From positions 1 through 12,112 of the forward strand of contig JAQTTS010000038.1 of assembly GCA_028710655.1 (NCBI GenBank): 12,112 nt of DNA, written 5' to 3'. This document shows, one piece after another, positions 1 through 5,712 of the stretch. Every line of letters begins with the position of its first letter. Position 1 is the stretch's first letter. Made by a program: the position numbers and the translations under genes. The DNA is from Dehalococcoidales bacterium. GTDB taxonomy: Bacteria; Chloroflexota; Dehalococcoidia; Dehalococcoidales; UBA5760. The notes under the pieces are model-generated. The model was not told the DNA's origin, did no database searches, and saw only the letters and a list, made by a program, of their open reading frames with translations.

Positions 1-2
1 AG

Positions 3-104
3 CACTCTAATGAGGTCCTCTCCCGGGTGGTGAACTTTATTGGCGAGAGCCGTTTCGAGGTGGAGGTGCTTGATTACGAGATTGAGCTCATCTCCGTCTT
101 CTAG
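3..104 (+). CDS. C-terminal end of an unidentified protein (cut by the left edge)
   Basis: An open frame enters from the left edge and ends at a TAG at 102-104. The other two plus frames close within the first 33 bases, so this is the only plausible reading. The visible 33 residues end in FEVEVLDYEIELISVF, an alternating pattern typical of beta strands at the end of a small folded domain. No motif or family is recognisable from so short a piece. The gap to the downstream helicase is about 45 bases with no terminator hairpin, so the two may be co-transcribed. Confidence 0.6.
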   Translation, partial: HSNEVLSRVVNFIGESRFEVEVLDYEIELISVF

Positions 105-149
105 GAGCCCTGCCTTTGCCTCGGTTCTTTTTATTCTGGCAAGGGGATA

Positions 150-2441
150 ATGATGGATACCACCGCATTTCTTAACTATCTCACTAGCCAACCCGGCTAC
201 AGTGGTCAGATTGCTCACATCGAGCATATTCCGGCCCGTAAGGCAAGATATGCCGAAACCGACAAACTCCTGCCCGATCGCCTTCATGACTGCCTCGGTA
301 AGCACGGGCTGTTGCCGCTATACAATCATCAGGTCGAGGCGATAGACCATGCCCGGCAGGGCAGAAACGTCATGGTAGCAACCTCAAGTGCCAGCGGCAA
401 GAGCCTGTGTTATAACATCCCCGTACTGGAGAGAATACTGACCGAACGGGCCAGCCGCGCCCTCTATCTCTTTCCAACCAAGGCGCTGGCCCAGGACCAG
501 CTGCGTAACCTGCGCACAACATACTGCCCCGATTTACTCCGGACGGAGGAACTGGATACCTTTGACGGTGATACCCCCCGGTTAGAGCGGGCCGGGATCA
601 GAAAAAGAGCCCGGATAATACTGACCAACCCCGATATGCTCCACCTCGGCATCCTGCCCAACCACAGGTACTGGTCGAGCCTGATGCGAAATCTCCGCTA
701 TGTGGTGATCGATGAAGCCCACAACTACCGCGGCGTTTTCGGCTCTCAGCTAGCCTGTGTACTGCGCCGCCTGCGCCGTCTCTGCCGTCTCTACGGCTCG
801 GACCCCCGGTTCATTTGCTGCTCGGCGACAATCGCCAACCCCGTTGAGCATATCGAGAAGCTGGTCGGAGTAAGCTTCAGCCTTGTCGACAGTGATGGTT
901 CGTCACACGGAGAGAAGGACTTCGTCTTCTGGAATCCCCCTCTGATTGATGAATCAAAGAGTATACGGCGCAGCGCCAACAGCGAAGCAACCGAGCTGTT
1001 CACCGGCTTGGTGAGCCAGCATATCCGCAGCCTTGCCTTTGCCCGTACCCGCCGGCTTACCGAGCTTATCTACCTCTACTCAAAGCGGCGTCTCGCCCAG
1101 AGCAACCACATCCTGAGCGAGAGAATCAAGCCGTACCGTGCCGGCTATCTCCCCGAGGACCGCCGCCGCATAGAGCAGGACTTGTTCAGCGGCGAACTGC
1201 TGGGTGTGGTCGCCACCAATGCTCTCGAGCTGGGGATAGACATCGGCGACCTGGAAGCTACCGTACTTACCGGCTACCCGGGCAGTATTGCCAGCACTTG
1301 GCAGCAGGCCGGCCGGAGCGGGCGGGGGGAGGGCAAATCACTGAGCTTTTTAATTGCTCTGGACAACCCCCTCGACCAGTACCTGATGCACCATCCTGAT
1401 CAGTTTTTCGGGAAAAACTTTGAGAATGCCTTGGTCAACCCGGCCAACACCCATATTCTTGGGGCCCATCTGCTGTGCGCCGCCTGGGAACTGCCGCTGG
1501 GTAAGAGCGACGAGCAGTTTTTCGGTACCACATTCAGCCGGGAAACGGAAATACTGGAGAGAGATGGTCTGCTCCGCGAGCGGAGAGGCAGGTGGTACCT
1601 CTCGCCGGCCATCAGCTATCCGGCCCAGGGTGTCAACATCCGTTCCACTAGCGGCGAGAGCTTTGCCGTTATCGACACCCAAACGGCTTCCCTGCTGGAA
1701 ACGGTAGAGTCAAGCGTAGCCGTCTTTCAGATACACCCCGGCGCTATTTATCTTCACCAGGGAGAGTCCTATCTGGTGACCAGGCTCGACCTTTCCGGAC
1801 GTACCGCCTATGCCGAGCCGACTGACGCCGCCTATTACACCCAGACTAAAGAAACCACCGATTTACATATCACCAGGACGATCCGCAGCAGGAACTGCGG
1901 ACTGGTAAAGGTGTTTCTGGGTGAGGTGGAGGTTACCACCACCGTAGTCGGTTTCAAAAAAAAGGCGCAGTTTACCGAGGAGGTAATCGGCGAAGAAATG
2001 CTCGAGCTGCCGCCACAGCGTTTTGCCACGATAGCGCTGTGGTTTGACCTGCCTCCAGGGGCTTTGGCACGGCTGGAGAAGGAAGAACTGGATCCGGCTG
2101 GCGGACTGCACGCTGTTGAGCACGCTGCGGTCGGCATTTTGCCTCTTTTCGCCCTCTGCGACCGCAACGATATCGGCGGTGTTTCCACCCTGCTCCACCC
2201 CGATACCGGCAGAGCCCAGATATTCATCTACGACGCTCACCCCGGCGGCATCGGCATTGCCGAGAAAGGTTTTGACTTAACCGGAGAACTGTGGCAAACT
2301 ACACTGAGGTTAATCAAAGAGTGCCCCTGTCAGGAGGGTTGCCCCAGTTGTATTCAATCACCCAAGTGCGGCAACAATAACAAGCCGCTGGACAAGCATG
2401 CCGCCATGGTATTGCTGGAGAGTCTGACAGCAGAGCGCTAG
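150..2441 (+). CDS. DEAD/DEAH-box helicase with C-terminal DUF1998 domain (MrfA/YprA/Hrq1-like)
   Basis: This is a predicted ATP-dependent superfamily 2 nucleic-acid helicase, cytoplasmic, probably acting in DNA repair. In the 763-residue protein, residues 55-245 are the first RecA-like domain: motif I ASGKS at 81-85, FPTKALAQDQ at 108-117, TNPDML near 159, DEAH at 188-191 and SAT at 225-227. Residues 280-405 are the second domain, ending in motif VI QQAGRSGRG at 385-393. The C-terminal part matches DUF1998, with AVEHAAVGILPL near 655 and a cysteine cluster at C725, C727, C731, C734 and C740. Four such cysteines coordinate metal in Bacillus MrfA (YprA), a mitomycin C damage-repair helicase of about 750 residues, so length and order fit. 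Two ATGs are adjacent at 150 and 153. The AGGGG at 142-146 is better spaced for the second. The exonuclease partner MrfB is not visible. Family assignment is firm; the repair role is inferred. Confidence 0.9.
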   Translation: MMDTTAFLNYLTSQPGYSGQIAHIEHIPARKARYAETDKLLPDRLHDCLGKHGLLPLYNHQVEAIDHARQGRNVMVATSSASGKSLCYNIPVLERILTERASRALYLFPTKALAQDQLRNLRTTYCPDLLRTEELDTFDGDTPRLERAGIRKRARIILTNPDMLHLGILPNHRYWSSLMRNLRYVVIDEAHNYRGVFGSQLACVLRRLRRLCRLYGSDPRFICCSATIANPVEHIEKLVGVSFSLVDSDGSSHGEKDFVFWNPPLIDESKSIRRSANSEATELFTGLVSQHIRSLAFARTRRLTELIYLYSKRRLAQSNHILSERIKPYRAGYLPEDRRRIEQDLFSGELLGVVATNALELGIDIGDLEATVLTGYPGSIASTWQQAGRSGRGEGKSLSFLIALDNPLDQYLMHHPDQFFGKNFENALVNPANTHILGAHLLCAAWELPLGKSDEQFFGTTFSRETEILERDGLLRERRGRWYLSPAISYPAQGVNIRSTSGESFAVIDTQTASLLETVESSVAVFQIHPGAIYLHQGESYLVTRLDLSGRTAYAEPTDAAYYTQTKETTDLHITRTIRSRNCGLVKVFLGEVEVTTTVVGFKKKAQFTEEVIGEEMLELPPQRFATIALWFDLPPGALARLEKEELDPAGGLHAVEHAAVGILPLFALCDRNDIGGVSTLLHPDTGRAQIFIYDAHPGGIGIAEKGFDLTGELWQTTLRLIKECPCQEGCPSCIQSPKCGNNNKPLDKHAAMVLLESLTAER

Positions 2442-2509
2442 CAACCGGGATTTGCGGTAAAGGGATTAATGAGACAGGATTACCACATTAAAGGAAGAAT
2501 GTCCGCAGA

Positions 2510-3325
2510 ATGATAAACATCAGTATCGATCCGGTAGCCTTTACCATCGGTTCACATGAAGTAAGGTGGTATGGTATCATTGTCGCCCTGGCAGTAGTCG
2601 CGATGATCCTCTGGTCATACAGCCGGATATCTAAGATAAAGGAGACTCTGACCGCCCCTCCCGATATTATGCTAGCTCCGGTCGGCATTGCTTCGGGAAT
2701 GGCCGGTGCCAAGCTGGTCCATGTTATGGAGAGCTGGCACTACTATGTAGCGCACCCGGCGGAGGCATTCAGCGGTGGCGGACTGGCGATATACGGCGGC
2801 ATCATCGGTGCCACCCTGGGTATCTGGCTCTATCTGCGCTTCAGCAGTCTCGGCAGGGAGAAAATAAGGGACTTTTTCGCCGTCGCCGACCTGGTAGCGC
2901 CGGGGATCATCCTGGCCCAGGCTATCGGCAGGGTGGGGTGCCTGGTAAACGGATGTTGCTGGGGTAAGCCGGCGGCAGAATGGGTACCCTGGAGCGTGGT
3001 CTATACCCACCCTAACAGCTATGCTCCGCTCAACATACCCCTCCATCCCACTCAGGCTTACGAAATCATATTTGCCCTCGTCTGCTTCGTAATACTGCTC
3101 AAGCTCACGGGGCGGCTCAAGCCGGATGGTTCTGTCTTCATGGTCTATTTCGTTATGTACTCGGCCTGGCGCATTGCTATCGGATTCCTGCGCGATGCGC
3201 ATTCTTACTTTGCCTTCGGCCTAAGCCAGGCACAGATAATCTCGATAGTGGTGCTTGCGGTAAGCTTATTCATACTCATCTACCGCAGGTACCGCTTCAG
3301 GGAAAGAGCACAAAAATCCGGCTGA
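2510..3325 (+). CDS. lgt: Prolipoprotein diacylglyceryl transferase Lgt
   Basis: Lgt is an integral membrane enzyme that transfers the diacylglyceryl group of phosphatidylglycerol to the lipobox cysteine of prolipoproteins, the first step of lipoprotein maturation. The 271-residue protein opens with the typical IDPVAFTIG and WYG (20-22), where the family's essential N-terminal Tyr lies, and has about seven hydrophobic segments. The signature GRVGCLVNGCCWG at 140-152 contains the expected Arg (R141), Asn (N147) and Gly (G152). LHPTQAYE at 178-185 and FLR near 226-228 are also family features. The His of the HGG motif found in enterobacterial Lgt is Tyr here (IYGG, Y95). The start is chosen because the N-terminus matches the family; AAGGAAG at 2491-2497 is a ribosome-binding site with a rather long 12-base spacing. 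It lies 68 bases after the helicase on the same strand and is ended by the hairpin at 3335-3371. A lipoprotein substrate candidate is encoded at 10323-10910. Confidence 0.97.
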   Translation: MINISIDPVAFTIGSHEVRWYGIIVALAVVAMILWSYSRISKIKETLTAPPDIMLAPVGIASGMAGAKLVHVMESWHYYVAHPAEAFSGGGLAIYGGIIGATLGIWLYLRFSSLGREKIRDFFAVADLVAPGIILAQAIGRVGCLVNGCCWGKPAAEWVPWSVVYTHPNSYAPLNIPLHPTQAYEIIFALVCFVILLKLTGRLKPDGSVFMVYFVMYSAWRIAIGFLRDAHSYFAFGLSQAQIISIVVLAVSLFILIYRRYRFRERAQKSG

Positions 3326-3334
3326 ATTATGGCA

Positions 3335-3371
3335 AAAAAGTGGGGATACCTTCTCGGTATCCCCACTTTTT
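3335..3371. terminator. Bidirectional intrinsic terminator between lgt and rpsU
   Basis: There is a perfect 16-bp inverted repeat: AAAAAGTGGGGATACC at 3335-3350 and its complement at 3356-3371, with a 5-base loop TTCTC. The stem has a GC-rich core, with a T-rich run on the plus side (CTTTTTCTCTTTT) and an A-run at 3334-3339 that becomes a U-run when read leftward. It sits 9 bases after the lgt stop and about 100 bases past the end of the convergent rpsU gene, so it can terminate both transcripts. Confidence 0.92.
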
Positions 3372-3442
3372 CTCTTTTCGACTGACATCGGCACATCGGG
3401 TAACAACCCACCGGTATGCAATAATAACCGCTCACCGGCTAA

Positions 3443-3472
3443 AGCAACATCCGGGCCTGGCCCGGTATTGCT
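3443..3472 (-). terminator. Hairpin directly after the rpsU stop codon
   Basis: This is an inverted repeat with outer arms AGCAA (3443-3447) and TTGCT (3468-3472) and inner arms CCGGGCC (3451-3457) and GGCCCGG (3459-3465), with small unequal internal bulges. It abuts the rpsU stop codon exactly. Read leftward, only three U residues follow, so it would be a weak terminator. It may instead protect the 3' end of the rpsU mRNA, with full termination at 3335-3371. Confidence 0.55.
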
Positions 3473-3658
3473 CTACCTGCCAATTCTCTTACGCTTGGCA
3501 TTTTTCTTCGCCTTCAGCCGGGCAGCATCTCTCTTGGAGAGAAAATAACGATGGGCCTTTGCTTCACGAAGGACACCACCCATCTGCACCATCCGCTGAA
3601 AGCGCCTCAACAATGAGTCCTGGGTCTCGCCTTCACGCACCGATACTTCTAGCGGCAT
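3473..3658 (-). CDS. rpsU: 30S ribosomal protein S21
   Basis: This is a small basic protein of the 30S subunit, located near the anti-Shine-Dalgarno end of 16S rRNA and involved in initiation on some mRNAs. The 61-residue product begins MPLEVSVREGETQDSLLRRF, matching the S21 pattern of a short beta strand followed by a long helix with LLRRF. It ends in a Lys/Arg-rich tail, KAKKNAKRKR. The frame is open ten codons further upstream (ATG at 3686-3688), but the family N-terminus starts at the ATG at 3656-3658. That start has GGAG at 3663-3666, four bases upstream. It lies 76 bases downstream of the zinc-ribbon gene on the same strand and is probably co-transcribed with it. Confidence 0.93.
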   Translation of the reverse strand: MPLEVSVREGETQDSLLRRFQRMVQMGGVLREAKAHRYFLSKRDAARLKAKKNAKRKRIGR

Positions 3659-3734
3659 AACACTCCAACACCTTCCAGGAACATGCACCGGCCGGATCTC
3701 TCCAACCTGCGTGTGCCATCAGGTTACGATAACT

Positions 3735-4040
3735 TTACTCCCTTGATTTGGTTTTGCTGTAGCACTCGCTGCAGTAGACCGGTCTACCTTCACGAGGCTC
3801 GAACGGGACTTCAGTTTCCTTACCACACTCGGCGCATACCGCAGGGAACATCTGGCGCCGAGGCCGGTAACCGTAGTCACTATTCCCGTAACGTTCCGAC
3901 TTTCTTGCCTGACGACAAGAAGGGCAGCGCTTGGGATCGTTGGTATAGCCTTTAGAAGCGAAGAATTCCTGTTCCTCGGCGCTGAAGGTAAAGGTGGCAC
4001 CACAGTCAGAACACTGGATTGACTTTTCCTCAAAGCTCAT
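3735..4040 (-). CDS. Small double zinc-ribbon protein
   Basis: This is a 101-residue protein with four CxxC motifs that form two predicted zinc ribbons. The first uses C10/C13 and C39/C42, around the phrase ATFTFSAEEQEFF. The second uses C69/C72 and C90/C93, around a conserved-looking VPFEPREGRPVYC. I recognise the type as the probable zinc-ribbon (zf-trcl-like) proteins common in Chloroflexota and other environmental bacteria, whose biochemical role is unknown. The start is well supported: a full AGGAGGT lies six bases upstream (4047-4053 on the plus strand). The gene is first in a leftward pair with rpsU, and a candidate promoter at 4165-4193 would give a leader of about 118 bases. The rpsU pairing suggests a link to translation or growth-state control, which is inference only. 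Confidence 0.85.
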   Translation of the reverse strand: MSFEEKSIQCSDCGATFTFSAEEQEFFASKGYTNDPKRCPSCRQARKSERYGNSDYGYRPRRQMFPAVCAECGKETEVPFEPREGRPVYCSECYSKTKSRE

Positions 4041-4090
4041 TGGCTGACCTCCTCTCTTAGTTAGTTGGCTAGTTCTATGGTCACCCAGAG

Positions 4091-4111
4091 CTTGAGCACA
4101 TACCGATCAAA
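4091..4111. promoter_or_regulatory. Possible HAIR-like HspR operator (imperfect)
   Basis: The known actinobacterial HspR operator (HAIR) is CTTGAGT-N7-ACTCAAG. Here CTTGAGC is followed by 7 bases and GATCAAA. The left half matches 6 of 7 positions and the right half 4 of 7, with exact half-site spacing. It lies in the leader of the zinc-ribbon gene and about 220 bases upstream of the rightward -35 box, which is far for direct repression of the operon. Treat it as a weak candidate. Confidence 0.25.
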
Positions 4112-4164
4112 CACATCGTAATTCAACATAATAGGTGATAACCTAGACTAAAACCACCGGATGC

Positions 4165-4193
4165 ATTGTACAATAAAAAAAATTATTTTGCAA
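4165..4193 (-). promoter_or_regulatory. Candidate sigma70-type promoter for zinc-ribbon/rpsU
   Basis: Read leftward, TTGCAA (4188-4193) and TACAAT (4165-4170) are separated by exactly 17 bases, with an AT-rich spacer. The -35 box matches 4 of 6 consensus bases and the -10 box 5 of 6. Transcription would start near 4158, giving a leader of about 118 bases before the ATG at 4040. Confidence 0.5.
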
Positions 4194-4333
4194 GAAAGCT
4201 ATACCACCCCCTTCCTCTTAGCGTCATATCCCTGCCAGATCTTTGAATTAATCACTGATTTTATAAGAATAGGCAAGGTTCGAGGAATCATGATACATAT
4301 TCACAGCATTTTATTAACTTTTTTAATTCAGTA

Positions 4334-4362
4334 TTGACATATCACCTGGGGCAAACTATAAT
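4334..4362 (+). promoter_or_regulatory. Perfect-consensus sigma70 promoter for the dnaJ-hspR-clpC operon
   Basis: TTGACA (4334-4339) and TATAAT (4357-4362) are separated by exactly 17 bases, an exact match to the housekeeping consensus. Transcription should start near 4369, leaving a leader of about 28 bases before the dnaJ-like ATG at 4397. A second TATAAT occurs at 4369-4374 without a matching -35 box. A strong promoter of this kind fits an operon held down by its own repressor, HspR, encoded as the second gene. Confidence 0.88.
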
Positions 4363-4396
4363 AACTAATATAATCCAACCTGTATTCGGGAGAGAT

Positions 4397-5380
4397 ATGG
4401 CAGGTAAAGACTATTATCAGACCCTGGGGATCAAGCGGGATGCCACCGATAAGGATATCAAACAGGCCTACCGCAAACTGGCGCGCAAGCACCATCCCGA
4501 TGTTAACCCCGGCGATAAGTCGGCAGAGGCCAAATTCAAGGAGATAAATGAAGCCTTCGAGGTCCTCTCCGACAAAGAGAAAAGAAAAAAATACGACCGG
4601 TTCGGCGATCAGTGGCAGTATGCCGATCAGTTTGCTCAGGCAGGGTACCGGACAACGTCCGAAGGCTTCAATCAGGGTGGTACCGGTTTTCACTTTGAAG
4701 AAGCTGATCTGGGCAGCATCTTCGAGGATCTGTTCCGGGGCAACCGTAGCCAGACCTACCGCCGCCAGGCCCGGCCGAGGCAAGGCCAGGATATCGACCA
4801 CCCGGTAGAGGTCACTCTAGAAGAAGCCTATCACGGCTCGACTCGCGTACTGGGTATCGAGGCCAATGAACCCTGTGCAGGTTGCCAGGGCAGCGGCCTG
4901 ATACAGGGGGTGCCCTGCTCGGCATGCCGCGGCTCGGGGGTGATACCCCGGATGAAGCGTCTTGAGGTCAAGATTCCGCCCGGGGTCAGGGACGGGTCAC
5001 GGGTACGCGTTACCGGTAAAGGAGGGCAGGGTTACGGCGGCGCAGCTAGCGGCGACCTTTATCTGGTGATATCAGTAAAACCACATTCACAGTTTCAGCG
5101 TAGCGGCGATAACCTGCACGTAGAGGTCAGCGTTCCGCTAACCGTGGCGGTACTGGGGGGAGAGATCCAGGTACCTACCTTAAAGGGCAAGCTGGCGCTG
5201 AAAATCCCGCCGGAGACTCAGAACGGCAGTACTTTTCGCCTGTCCGGACAGGGTATGCCCCATCTGGGCAGATTATCCCATGGTGATCTGATGGCCAAGG
5301 TAAACGTGACACTACCAACCAAACTATCGAACCGGGAGAAGGAGCTGTTTAATCAGCTAAGGGAAATCAGGCCGGATTGA
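4397..5380 (+). CDS. dnaJ: J-domain co-chaperone (DnaJ/CbpA-type) with a two-repeat zinc motif
   Basis: J-proteins stimulate the ATPase of DnaK (Hsp70) and deliver unfolded clients. The 327-residue product has an N-terminal J domain (about 4-70) with HPD at 33-35, then a Gly/Phe-containing linker (about 70-118). Two DnaJ C-terminal beta domains run from about 133 to 310. Between the strands of the first are only two CxxCxGxG-type repeats (C160/C163 and C174/C177). Canonical DnaJ has four repeats and CbpA has none, so this is an intermediate form, possibly holding one zinc ion. The ATG at 4397 is chosen because it has GGGAG at 4388-4392 and gives the standard J-domain N-terminus. The upstream TTG at 4334 is part of the -35 box. 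It is first in an operon, 14 bases before hspR. No dnaK or grpE is present in the window, so a separate canonical dnaJ may exist elsewhere. Confidence 0.9.
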   Translation: MAGKDYYQTLGIKRDATDKDIKQAYRKLARKHHPDVNPGDKSAEAKFKEINEAFEVLSDKEKRKKYDRFGDQWQYADQFAQAGYRTTSEGFNQGGTGFHFEEADLGSIFEDLFRGNRSQTYRRQARPRQGQDIDHPVEVTLEEAYHGSTRVLGIEANEPCAGCQGSGLIQGVPCSACRGSGVIPRMKRLEVKIPPGVRDGSRVRVTGKGGQGYGGAASGDLYLVISVKPHSQFQRSGDNLHVEVSVPLTVAVLGGEIQVPTLKGKLALKIPPETQNGSTFRLSGQGMPHLGRLSHGDLMAKVNVTLPTKLSNREKELFNQLREIRPD

Positions 5381-5394
5381 ACGGTGAGGTTATT

Positions 5395-5712
5395 ATGAAT
5401 TCAGAGGATAACGAACCACGATACGGAATCAGTATCGCCGCTAAAATGATTGGCGTTCGAACCCATACGTTGCGTTACTATGAGAGAATTGGCATAATAG
5501 AGCCGTACCGGTCCCGTGGTAATATACGCCTCTATTCCAGCAGCGATATCGCGATAATACGTCGGGCAAAGATTCTGATGGATGATCTGGGAGTTAACCT
5601 GGCCGGAATAGAGGTTATCCTGAGGATGCTGGAGCAGATATCCGAGTTGCAATCCCGTCTGGAGGATGCAGAGGCAGAACTGAGGAGTTTCAGGGAGGTA
5701 GATGGTACATGA
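5395..5712 (+). CDS. hspR: MerR-family heat-shock repressor HspR
   Basis: HspR is a DNA-binding repressor of heat-shock operons that usually acts at HAIR inverted repeats, with DnaK as co-repressor in actinobacteria. The 105-residue protein has a MerR winged-helix domain at about 10-80. It opens with YGISIAAKMIG, followed by the recognition-helix phrase THTLRYYERIGII (23-35). The motif GVNLAGIEVIL (66-76) is characteristic of HspR rather than metal-sensing MerR proteins. No effector-binding cysteines are present, and a short coiled coil (about 80-100) probably mediates dimerisation. The ATG at 5395 has GGTGAGG five bases upstream. A TTG at 5377 overlapping the dnaJ stop is in frame but less well placed. 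The gene starts 14 bases after dnaJ and overlaps clpC by 4 bases (ATGA), which implies translational coupling and autoregulation. Confidence 0.93.
   Translation: MNSEDNEPRYGISIAAKMIGVRTHTLRYYERIGIIEPYRSRGNIRLYSSSDIAIIRRAKILMDDLGVNLAGIEVILRMLEQISELQSRLEDAEAELRSFREVDGT

Larger units (their letters stand above)
4041..4396. other. AT-rich divergent control region between zinc-ribbon/rpsU and dnaJ/hspR/clpC
   Basis: This is a 356-base stretch without a supported gene. It contains the strong leftward ribosome-binding site at 4047-4053, a leftward promoter candidate at 4165-4193, the rightward consensus promoter at 4334-4362, and an imperfect HAIR-like inverted repeat at 4091-4111. The middle (about 4194-4330) is AT-rich with several T and A runs. 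I see no further strong structure there. Confidence 0.7.

Noticed and set aside
1350..2240. Several long open frames opposite the helicase gene
   Set aside because: They are antisense shadows of a well-supported coding region and show no recognisable domain.
2672..3202. 176-codon leftward open frame opposite lgt
   Set aside because: It mirrors the lgt frame, has no ribosome-binding site that stands out and no domain.
3659..3688. Upstream ATG giving S21 ten extra residues
   Set aside because: The family N-terminus begins at the ATG at 3658, which has its own GGAG; the extension has no S21 features.
3340..3955. Plus-strand open frames across the rpsU and zinc-ribbon genes
   Set aside because: They overlap the terminator and two confident minus-strand genes, and their composition does not look like protein.
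4334..4396. Possible 21-residue N-terminal extension of the dnaJ-like protein from a TTG at 4334
   Set aside because: The TTG is the first part of the -35 box TTGACA, upstream of the likely transcription start, and the J domain starts properly at 4397.
4041..4396. CIRCE element (TTAGCACTC-N9-GAGTGCTAA) upstream of the heat-shock operon
   Set aside because: No match was found on either strand, consistent with HspR rather than HrcA control.
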